Assembly (NCBI RefSeq): GCF_014646075.1
Contig: NZ_BMMT01000002.1
Coordinates: 124,001 to 188,000 of the forward strand
Direction of reading: 5' to 3'
From: Saccharopolyspora thermophila
GTDB taxonomy: Bacteria; Actinomycetota; Actinomycetes; Mycobacteriales; Pseudonocardiaceae
Length of the DNA stretch: 64,000 bases
Of this stretch, positions 25,300 to 32,285 are shown piece after piece (within the stretch, counting starts at the first letter, position 1; each line of letters begins with the position of its first letter). The notes below the pieces were generated by a model. That model was not told the origin of the DNA. It worked only from the letters and a program-made list of their open reading frames with translations, and did no database searches. The translations under genes were made by a program, and so were the position numbers.

Positions 25300-25767
25300 T
25301 CAGGGAGGTCTCCGTTGGCACGTCGTGTAGGACCGTCGGTTCATCATGCGGGCTCCGGCATACGTGCGTGGGGTCGTTGGCGCCGTCGCCTGCTCATTGA
25401 CCGGGTACGCGATGTCGATCCACAGGAACCTGGCGATGGCTGCGAGCAGGAGGACAGCCGGAGGGTCCTTGGCGGCCGCGATGACTTCGTCCCGCTGCCC
25501 CTCGGTGAGGTTCTCCGGGTCGTACCCCAACACTTCGGCCGCCCGGCGGGTCTGGACGGACAACGGGCCGTAGGACACCTCATCCGGCGCGCCTCCGAGT
25601 CTGCCCGGCAGGTTCTCCGGCGTGACCGGACTCAGCTCGGAGCTGGCCAGGTCCCGCCCGATCTGTCCCAGGTCATCCCAGATTCGTCCCTTGCCGCCAA
25701 CCTCCACCAGACCGGGCATGGCCTCTTTGAGGAACTCGACGTCCTTGTAGTAGGCCATCCGCGTCAC
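25300..25767 (-). CDS. Hypothetical protein linked to T7SS-type genes
   Basis: I do not recognise this 155-residue protein. Its first 115 residues have good codon use: Y-Y-K-D-V-E-F-L-K-E-A-M-P-G-L near the start, R-I-W-D-D-L-G-Q-I-G, and a hydrophobic A-V-L-L-L-A-A-I-A-R-F-L-W-I-D. The last 35 residues are biased toward arginine and threonine, and the adjacent frame ends A-R-M-P-E-P-A-stop at 25344, repeated at 26494; a frameshift near 25385 may have altered the original C-terminus. GTG 25767 overlaps the stop of the upstream gene; ATG 25758 is an alternative. Confidence 0.65.
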   Translation of the reverse strand: MTRMAYYKDVEFLKEAMPGLVEVGGKGRIWDDLGQIGRDLASSELSPVTPENLPGRLGGAPDEVSYGPLSVQTRRAAEVLGYDPENLTEGQRDEVIAAAKDPPAVLLLAAIARFLWIDIAYPVNEQATAPTTPRTYAGARMMNRRSYTTCQRRPP

Positions 25768-26092
25768 TTCTTTCCCGGTGGTAGCAGGAAACTGTTCGCC
25801 AGGAACCTGTCCAGCTCATCGCGGACCTGGCCGTCGATGGTGACGTGCTCCTCCCCAACGGCTTTGAGCTTGGTGGAGAGAGCCCCGAGAAGTGCGACGA
25901 GGTCGCGGTACTGGTTGTTGGCGAAGGTCGAGAACTTCATGACCTGCTTGACGATTTCGGGATGTGCCCGGGGGCTCTCGACATGGTGGCCAGGTCGCCG
26001 TCGAGTCGACCTTCCTGGACCAGGCCAGCGATTTCGGCGAGCAGGTGCGAGTTCCCGTTAATGGATTCGGGATCGACGTGAAAGCCAGTCAT
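25764..26092 (-). pseudogene. Frameshifted small ESX-type protein gene
   Basis: From ATG 26092 the frame reads T-G-F-H-V-D-P-E-S-I-N-G-N-S-H-L-L through G-D-L-A-T-M. Near 25980 the good coding frame jumps by one base and continues H-P-E-I-V-K-Q-V-M-K-F-S, N-N-Q-Y-R-D-L-V-A-L-L, G-Q-V-R-D-E-L-D-R-F-L-A-N-S-F-L-L-P-P-G-K-K-stop at 25764. Joined, they make a helical protein of about 108 residues resembling WXG/EspC-type proteins. The clean coding on both sides of a single break suggests a recent mutation or a sequencing error. Confidence 0.75.
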
Positions 26093-26626
26093 GGACACCT
26101 CTTTCCGCCACGCAGTGAACGAACGTAGCGCAGGGCGGCAGCGTCCATGACTGGGCAAAAAGGCATTTACTCGTTGTACGCAGCATGATTACCGCGTCGG
26201 CTCCGCGGGTGTTGACCGCGGGTGACTCGGCGCGAGCGCAGAACGCTTTTATTCCCTCGCGTGGCCGTACTCCCAACGGGGCGTGGCCTTGTCGATGAAG
26301 ATCGCTACCGGTTTTCCTGTTCGCCGAGTGTGAGCGCCACCTCGCGGAAAGTGTCACGACGTCAGCACCGGAGCCTCCAGGTGCGTCGAGGTCGACAGGG
26401 CAGACGCGAGTCAGGGTGCGAAACCCAAAGGATCCAGAGGGGCGGTGTGCTGGTGCTTCCCGCTGGCCGGTAGGCCGACCTCGTCGGTGCCTCTCATGCG
26501 GGGTTCGGCATACGTGCGTTCGGTTGGTGTAAAGTTTCCGCGAGTTGCTCCCCGGCGGTGGCGCGCACTGCTAGGGTCGGCGGTCGAACCCGGTGATCAG
26601 ATGCCGCGACCTGGGGGTTTCCCGCG
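26093..26626. other. Divergent intergenic region between two T7SS-type clusters
   Basis: The 534-bp gap separates the minus-strand gene pair from the rightward cluster. It should hold both promoters. A TAGGGT word at 26572-26577 is a candidate -10 for the rightward genes. Positions 26494-26519 repeat 25344-25369 (24 of 26 bases). No gene is visible. Confidence 0.5.
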
Positions 26627-26998
26627 ATGACGACGCCAGCACCGCCGCCACCACCGCCGGTCCCCGGTGGTGAGGGCCAGAAGATCTCCGTCACCAAGGA
26701 CACCGTCCTCGAGGCCCGCAAGATCGTCCTGCAGGCAGCCGAGGACGCCCAGGCGAAGCTGCGGAACCTTCGGCCGAGCCTGGCGATCCAGAGCCCCGCC
26801 AAAGACCAGATCAGCGACACGGCCGCGGCGGTCTGGCGCGCGTTTCTCGTCGGGAACCCGGACTCCCACTTCAATCGGTTGAACCAGTACGTGACCAACG
26901 TTTACAACCTCGGGCTCCAACTCGAGGAAGCGGCCAAGCAGTACGGTTTCACCGACGAAGAGATCGAGGCTTCGTTCAAGCGGAATGCACAGGAGTAA
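26627..26998 (+). CDS. Small T7SS substrate-like protein with Y-x-x-x-D signal
   Basis: The 123-residue protein has a proline-rich N-terminus (residues 4-13), a helical middle (A-R-K-I-V-L-Q-A-A-E-D-A and D-T-A-A-A-V-W-R-A-F) and a second helix ending K-Q-Y-G-F-T-D-E-E. The latter has the Y-x-x-x-D type VII secretion signal. This looks like a WXG100-superfamily helical hairpin, though the W-x-G turn is not canonical (W-R-A). It heads a rightward cluster of lipoproteins, a WXG protein and an EspG-like protein, suggesting a shared secretion pathway. Confidence 0.75.
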   Translation: MTTPAPPPPPPVPGGEGQKISVTKDTVLEARKIVLQAAEDAQAKLRNLRPSLAIQSPAKDQISDTAAAVWRAFLVGNPDSHFNRLNQYVTNVYNLGLQLEEAAKQYGFTDEEIEASFKRNAQE

Positions 26999-27683
26999 GG
27001 GGAGTCTCGTGCGGGCGCGTCACGGGTACGGCTTGATTGCGTTGGCTGCTGCTGTGGCCACACTCAGTGGTTGCACGGGGAACAGATCAGACGTAGATCC
27101 GCCGAGTCCGCAACCCACCACCACGACTGCGGAGTCGTCTTCGTTGAACCTCCCACAACGCCCGAAGGATCTGGCGATTGCGGGGAAGCAGGACGCGGAC
27201 ATCTGCACGTGGCTCACCTCCGAGCAGAAGAAGGCGCTCGATGTAGGGGGCGGCCGTCCGGTGATCAAGGACGGCAACAACTACAACGGTTGCGACTTCG
27301 CGGGTGAGGACGGACCAGCGCTGTACGGGATCGCGTTTCGCGTGGTGCCCGAGGGCATCGAAGACTTCCTGAAGAAGGTCGTTGATCCGTCCGCGGAGAC
27401 GGCCGCGACATACGACATCCAGGGCTTCGGTGCCGTGCAGGGGCAGATTCCGGGAGCCGAAAGCCTCGGCTGCGCCGTGTATGTGGACGCCGCAGAGGGG
27501 CAGACCCTCTACGTCGATATGGCGCTCGACGCCCCCGGAACCATGGACAACCAGCAGATGTGCGAGAAGGCGAAGCAGGCTGCTGACGCGGCTGTGACGA
27601 CCTTGCAGAGCCAGAGCTAGGGGGATGGCTGTGACGAGCATCGATCCGATTCGCGACATCCGGTTCGAGGGATTGGGCATCCC
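26976..27683 (+). repeat. Tandem duplication, copy 1
   Basis: The unit runs from the last codons of the small T7SS gene through the first lipoprotein gene into the first 20 or so codons of the WXG gene. It is repeated directly at 27684-28397 with a constant offset of 708 bp through most of its length. Within it 27131-27289 is identical to 27839-27997, while flanking parts differ at many sites. Confidence 0.88.
27009..27620 (+). CDS. DUF3558 family lipoprotein, copy 1
   Basis: The 203-residue protein has a lipoprotein signal peptide with lipobox T-L-S-G-C (Cys22), then a Ser/Thr/Pro-rich linker and a DUF3558-type domain (D-I-C-T-W-L-T-S-E-Q-K-K-A-L, N-Y-N-G-C-D-F, E-G-I-E-D-F). Two further cysteines in the domain may pair. 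DUF3558 lipoproteins sit on the outer face of the membrane of actinobacteria; function is unknown. GTG 27009 follows AAGGGGAG. A second copy lies 708 bp downstream. Confidence 0.9.
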   Translation: MRARHGYGLIALAAAVATLSGCTGNRSDVDPPSPQPTTTTAESSSLNLPQRPKDLAIAGKQDADICTWLTSEQKKALDVGGGRPVIKDGNNYNGCDFAGEDGPALYGIAFRVVPEGIEDFLKKVVDPSAETAATYDIQGFGAVQGQIPGAESLGCAVYVDAAEGQTLYVDMALDAPGTMDNQQMCEKAKQAADAAVTTLQSQS

Positions 27684-27744
27684 TCAAGCGGAATACACAG
27701 GAGTAAGGAGAGTCTCGTGCGGGCGCGTCACGGGTATGGCTTGA
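27625..27744 (+). pseudogene. Truncated 5' end of the WXG-protein gene left at the duplication junction
   Basis: ATG 27625 begins the same 16 codons as the intact gene at 28339 (M-A-V-T-S-I-D-P-I-R-D-I-R-F-E-G). It then runs into the duplicated tail of the upstream small gene and stops after 39 codons inside lipoprotein copy 2. It is debris of the tandem duplication, although it keeps its start and ribosome-binding site. Confidence 0.8.
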
Positions 27745-28397
27745 TCACGTTGGCTGCTGTGGTGGTTACGCTCAGCGGATGCACGGGGACCACTCCCGAG
27801 GCCAATCCCCCGAGCTCGGAGCCCACGACGACGACCTCGGAGTCGTCTTCGTTGAACCTCCCACAACGCCCGAAGGATCTGGCGATTGCGGGGAAGCAGG
27901 ACGCGGACATCTGCACGTGGCTCACCTCCGAGCAGAAGAAGGCGCTCGATGTAGGGGGCGGCCGTCCGGTGATCAAGGACGGCAACAACTACAACGGGTG
28001 CGACTTCGCGGGTGAGTTGCAGGGCGGAAGGGTGCAGTTCGGGATCGTCCTTCGCGTCGTCCCCGAGGGCATCGAGGACTTCGTGAAGAAGACCGCGGAC
28101 TCGTCACCGGAGACGGCGGCGAACTACGACATCCAGGGCTTCGGTGCTGTGCAAGGCCAGATTTCGGGAGCGGAGAGTCTCGGCTGCCACGTGTTCGTCG
28201 ACGCTGCCGAGGGACAGACCCTGTACGTGGACCTGGCGCTGAACAGCCCCGGCGGGATGGACAACCAGCAGATGTGCGAGAAGGCGAAGCAGGCTGCTGA
28301 CGCGGCTGTGACGACCTTACAGAGCCAGAGCTAGGGGGATGGCTGTGACGAGCATCGATCCGATTCGCGACATCCGGTTCGAGGGGATGGACATTCC
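27684..28397 (+). repeat. Tandem duplication, copy 2
   Basis: This is the second copy of the 26976-27683 unit, six bases longer through a two-codon insertion after the conserved N-Y-N-G-C-D-F-A-G-E. It begins with a fossil of the small T7SS gene tail (stop near 27706) and ends in the intact WXG gene. Confidence 0.88.
27717..28334 (+). CDS. DUF3558 family lipoprotein, copy 2
   Basis: This 205-residue paralogue of the preceding lipoprotein has the same lipobox (T-L-S-G-C), linker and DUF3558 domain. The central segment is identical to copy 1 at the DNA level, while the mature N-terminal linker and the C-terminal half have diverged (for example L-Q-G-G-R-V-Q-F-G in place of D-G-P-A-L-Y-G). GTG 27717 has AAGGAGAG upstream. 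The divergence outside the core suggests different partners or an older duplication with later gene conversion. Confidence 0.9.
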   Translation: MRARHGYGLITLAAVVVTLSGCTGTTPEANPPSSEPTTTTSESSSLNLPQRPKDLAIAGKQDADICTWLTSEQKKALDVGGGRPVIKDGNNYNGCDFAGELQGGRVQFGIVLRVVPEGIEDFVKKTADSSPETAANYDIQGFGAVQGQISGAESLGCHVFVDAAEGQTLYVDLALNSPGGMDNQQMCEKAKQAADAAVTTLQSQS

Positions 28398-29604
28398 CCA
28401 GCTCCAGGAGTGGATCACCCAGATCAAGCAGGGGCGCGGCGCGGAGTCGATGCACGGCGCGGTCCGGGCCCTCGACGAGTGCGTGAAGGTCGTCGTCGAG
28501 CTCGACGAGACGCTGCGCCGGGAGCTCGGGAAGCTACAGATCGCCTGGGAGGGCAACGCCGGGAGCCTGGCCGCGGCCGCGACGCAGCAGCAGAGCGTCT
28601 TCCTCGCCGATGCCCCGGATCCGCTGAAGGCGTCCGCGACCAGCGTCGATGCTCAGGGGCGGGGTTACGAGTCGGCGAAGAACCGGCTGCCGAACAACGA
28701 CGAGCTGCGGCACAAGGAGTCGGAGAACATCTTCGAGAAGGCCGGCGGCTACTTCGGCTACGAGAGCGACTACGACGCCGAAGCCAAGGCGATCGACGCG
28801 CAGAAGAAGGCCGCGCAGGCCGCGTTGAGCTCCTACCGCGACACCTCGGTGCACCAGGCCGACAGCTTCCGGCCGCTGCCGGAGATGCCCGCGCTCACCG
28901 TGGCCGCGGCCGCGGCGCCGCCGAGCGTGGCTGGTTCCGGGATCGGCTCCATCGGGTCGCCCGTCGGCGGAGGTGGCTCCGCGCAGGGTGACGTGTCCGG
29001 TGGTTTCGTCGGCGGGAACACCCGCGGCGGGGACGTCGGCGACGGCACCAAGCGCGGAGACCGCACGCCTCCGCCGCCCGGTGGGGACCGCAGCGGCACC
29101 AAGGAGCCGCAGGAGCGCGACCACGCCGGGTCGGCCGACCCGACGCCGGGCGGCGACGACCAGGGCAGCGGTATCGGCATGCCTGGCGTGCTCGGCATCG
29201 CCGCCGGTGGTGCCGCGGTCGCCGGTCTCGGCGCATACGCGGCGAGCCGCATGCTCGGCGGTCGCAGCGCTGCCGCCGGCGCCGGTGGTGGCACCGTACG
29301 CGGCGGGGGCCTCGAGGGCAGGTCCCCCGGGATGGCGCGCGGCGGGTCGTCCGGCATCGGCGGCGGTCCCGGCGACACCCAGGCCGGGAAGGCCGCGGGC
29401 AACACGCCGGGCAGCCGCCCGGGCGCCGGGTCGATGATGACCCCGGCGGCGACGCGCGGCGAGAAGCGCGCCGAGGACGCCGAACACGAGAACAAGTACG
29501 TCGCCGAGGAAACCCCGTTCGACGACGAACGCCTGGTCGCGCCCCCGGTGCTCGGCCAGGTCGACGAGCCCGACGACGACACCGAGCCGAAGAAGCAGGA
29601 CTGA
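28339..29604 (+). CDS. WXG-domain (PPE-like) T7SS substrate with Gly/Pro-rich C-terminus
   Basis: The 421-residue protein has an N-terminal helical domain (about 1-180) with the W-x-G turn A-W-E-G-N-A-G near residue 70 and E-S-D-Y-D-A-E-A. A low-complexity glycine/proline/serine linker follows (190-340), with one hydrophobic segment (G-V-L-G-I-A-A-G-G-A-A-V-A-G-L-G-A-Y, about 275-295), and an acidic tail with F-D-D-E-R-L-V-A-P-P. The layout resembles actinobacterial PPE/WXG proteins. The next gene encodes an EspG-like protein, the known chaperone type for PPE proteins, so the pair is probably functional together. Confidence 0.82.
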   Translation: MAVTSIDPIRDIRFEGMDIPQLQEWITQIKQGRGAESMHGAVRALDECVKVVVELDETLRRELGKLQIAWEGNAGSLAAAATQQQSVFLADAPDPLKASATSVDAQGRGYESAKNRLPNNDELRHKESENIFEKAGGYFGYESDYDAEAKAIDAQKKAAQAALSSYRDTSVHQADSFRPLPEMPALTVAAAAAPPSVAGSGIGSIGSPVGGGGSAQGDVSGGFVGGNTRGGDVGDGTKRGDRTPPPPGGDRSGTKEPQERDHAGSADPTPGGDDQGSGIGMPGVLGIAAGGAAVAGLGAYAASRMLGGRSAAAGAGGGTVRGGGLEGRSPGMARGGSSGIGGGPGDTQAGKAAGNTPGSRPGAGSMMTPAATRGEKRAEDAEHENKYVAEETPFDDERLVAPPVLGQVDEPDDDTEPKKQD

Positions 29605-29605
29605 C

Positions 29606-30409
29606 GTGCGCCCCGGAGCCGAAGCCGACCCGATCGTTCTGTCCACCTTGGAATTCGATGTGGTGTGCGAGGCGGAGAAGCTCACCGACCACCGCCACAT
29701 CGTGCTGGACGTGCCCAGCCCCGGGACCACCTACACGGAACGCGCCGAGCTGGTCGCCGAGGCGTGGTCGGCGCTGCGCCGGCGCCGCCTCGCCGAACCG
29801 AACCGGGACCGTGTCGACGTCGAGTTCGCCGACCTGCTCGGCCTGCTTGACCGCCCGCAGCGCAGCATCGACGTGCGGATCTGGGCGGACCGCCCGATCC
29901 GCGCCCTGGCCTCGGCGAACGGCGGCAACGGCCTGCTCACCATCGTCGACGGCGACATCGTCGAGCTGACCCCGATCCGGGCCAGCTCGCTGGCCGAGGC
30001 GGCGGTCTCGGTCGCGGGCGACGCGGTACCCGGCCGGGGACGCGCGGTGAGCCTGCCGAATGACGTCCTGCGCGAGGCCAGCGCCTATGCGGGCCAGAAC
30101 AACCCGCTCGGCTTCACCGACGAACTCCGCGCCCTGGGCATCCCCCCGGACGACGCGGCGGATATCGCGAACATGGCCGACGGCATGGGCATCCGCGGTC
30201 AGTTCGGCGCGGAATCCTGCCCGAACCGCGGCGGCAAACCCGAACGCGCCAACCGGGTGGTGGCCTTCCACGACACCCACCAGGGCCGCTACCTCCATGT
30301 GGTCCGCACGAGCGGCGACGGCCGCCGCTGGAGCACCATTGCCCCGGCAGACAACGCCAAACTCGCCGAATACGTCCGGGAACTCCTCGCCGAAGTCTGC
30401 GCGGGCTGA
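29606..30409 (+). CDS. EspG-family ESX secretion chaperone
   Basis: The 267-residue protein matches the EspG family. It starts with I-V-L-S-T-L-E-F-D-V-V, then H-I-V-L-D-V-P-S-P-G-T-T-Y-T-E-R-A, R-S-I-D-V-R-I-W-A-D and a C-terminal half with Y-L-H-V-V-R and W-S-T-I-A-P-A-D. EspG proteins bind PPE-type substrates in the cytoplasm and keep them soluble for type VII export. GTG 29606 lies 1 nt after the WXG gene stop. No EccB/C/D/E or MycP genes are in the window, so the secretion machine must be elsewhere. Confidence 0.88.
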   Translation: MRPGAEADPIVLSTLEFDVVCEAEKLTDHRHIVLDVPSPGTTYTERAELVAEAWSALRRRRLAEPNRDRVDVEFADLLGLLDRPQRSIDVRIWADRPIRALASANGGNGLLTIVDGDIVELTPIRASSLAEAAVSVAGDAVPGRGRAVSLPNDVLREASAYAGQNNPLGFTDELRALGIPPDDAADIANMADGMGIRGQFGAESCPNRGGKPERANRVVAFHDTHQGRYLHVVRTSGDGRRWSTIAPADNAKLAEYVRELLAEVCAG

Positions 30410-30456
30410 CCGGGGCGCGGCAGTAACCTGGGGTTCCGCTGTGGTGGAGGTGGGAC

Positions 30457-31077
<621 letters not shown>

Positions 31078-31269
31078 TCAGCGCCTGGCCAGCTCCGTGC
31101 AAACGTCGTCCGGGATGCGGCCGGTGTGGTCGATCGGTGTCCACGGCTCGCTGCGGATCCACTGCGAGCCGCAGCCCCGGCAGGCCAGCAGCGGCAGCCC
31201 GTTGAGCTGCTTGCGGGTCCGGTGCCACGAGCACAGCGATCGGCAGGCGTGCACGGCCAGCTCCGTCAT
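31078..31269 (-). CDS. Small zinc-ribbon-like protein
   Basis: This 63-residue protein has H7, C9, C13, H16 and C-R-G-C (30-33), a likely zinc site, followed by W-I-R-S-E-P-W. I do not recognise the family. The ATG overlaps the stop of the upstream membrane protein gene (ATGA), so the two form an operon. Its stop directly abuts the convergent kinase stop with no spacer. Confidence 0.65.
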   Translation of the reverse strand: MTELAVHACRSLCSWHRTRKQLNGLPLLACRGCGSQWIRSEPWTPIDHTGRIPDDVCTELARR

Positions 31270-31799
31270 TCGTCGATCCCCGAGGTCTCGGACGGCGTCT
31301 TGGACGTCGTTGGCTTCGACGTCGTCGGGGGCTTGGAGCTCGTCGGAGGCTTGGAACTCGTCGGCGGCTTCGGCCGAGACGTCGACGTCGGGGACGGCTC
31401 GGGGGGAGTGGGCGTCGGCGGCGGTTCCGGGGGCGTGTCGCCGCCACCGGTCGACGTCGGCGTCGTCGACTCGCTGCTGCGCGTGGTGGTGGACGACCGC
31501 GTGGCCGAGGTGCTGCTGTCGATCGGCGGCGGGGGCAGCAGCGGCGGTGGTGTCAGCGACGTGGTGCCCGGCCGCGACGTGGCCGTGGGTTTGAGCGTGA
31601 AGTCCGGTGTGGCGGCGTCCTGCCGTTGCGTGCCCGCGACCATCGCGGCCGTCGTGGCGAACACCGTCGCCACGGCGATGCCGGAGGCGGCCAGCACCAC
31701 GAGGCGCTTCGGCCGATCGTCCGGGTCTTCCAGCAGCATCGGGTCCATGGGTGCCCCACTCGTCCGGTCGGCTGCGCCGATGAAGATCTGGCGGATCAT
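31266..31799 (-). CDS. Single-pass membrane protein with Ser/Thr/Pro-rich extracellular tail
   Basis: The 177-residue protein has a short cytoplasmic start, one transmembrane helix (R-L-V-V-L-A-A-S-G-I-A-V-A-T-V near residues 32-55) and an extracellular tail that is low complexity. The tail has serine/threonine runs, then P-P-E-P-P-P-T-P-T-P and four K-P-P-T-S-S-like repeats near the end. It is probably O-glycosylated or spans the wall. The start may be ATG 31799 or ATG 31748 (M-D-P-M-L-L). Function is unknown. Confidence 0.7.
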   Translation of the reverse strand: MIRQIFIGAADRTSGAPMDPMLLEDPDDRPKRLVVLAASGIAVATVFATTAAMVAGTQRQDAATPDFTLKPTATSRPGTTSLTPPPLLPPPPIDSSTSATRSSTTTRSSESTTPTSTGGGDTPPEPPPTPTPPEPSPTSTSRPKPPTSSKPPTSSKPPTTSKPTTSKTPSETSGIDE

Positions 31800-31855
31800 A
31801 AACCGCGCCTGTCGGGCCCCAGTCTCCCGGGCCGTGGTGCCGCGGGTACGGCATC

Positions 31856-32149
31856 ATGCCGGGCGTGACGGATTCGCAACAGGCACGACTGACCGCGTGG
31901 GTGCACGGACGCGTGCAGGGTGTGGGTTTTCGCTGGTGGACGCGGGCCCGGGCGCTGGAGCTCGGGCTCGTCGGCAGCGCCACCAACCTGCCCGCCAGTC
32001 GGGTTGAGGTGGTCGCCGAAGGCCCCCGCGAGGCGTGCGAGAAGCTGCTGGCCGCGCTGCGGTCCGGGGAGACACCAGGCCGCGTCGACCACGTCGCCGA
32101 ACAGTGGTCCGAGCCACGAGGCGGCCTCACCGGCTTCGTCGAACGCTGA
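31856..32149 (+). CDS. acyP: Acylphosphatase
   Basis: Acylphosphatase hydrolyses acyl phosphates. The 97-residue protein has [13 protein letters not shown] with the catalytic Arg and G-S-A-T-N-L with the catalytic Asn, followed by V-E-V-V-A-E-G. In actinobacteria acyP normally sits between mutM and smc, as here on the smc side. ATG 31856 is used; GTG 31865 would remove three residues and is equally likely. Confidence 0.94.
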   Translation: MPGVTDSQQARLTAWVHGRVQGVGFRWWTRARALELGLVGSATNLPASRVEVVAEGPREACEKLLAALRSGETPGRVDHVAEQWSEPRGGLTGFVER

Positions 32150-32285
32150 CCCCACCCGACCGCCGTTGCCGAAATTCGGTGCGTGCAGCGGTTCTGCGTG
32201 GTCGCCGGGTGGGTGAGGGGTAGGCTCTGCCGGATGTGACCCCCGGTCAACCGGACGGACCAGACATCGAAGGGCGATCGCAGCC

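Noticed and set aside
28534-29730. 398-codon minus-strand open frame opposite the WXG gene
   Set aside because: Low-complexity shadow of the Gly/Pro-rich coding sequence on the plus strand.
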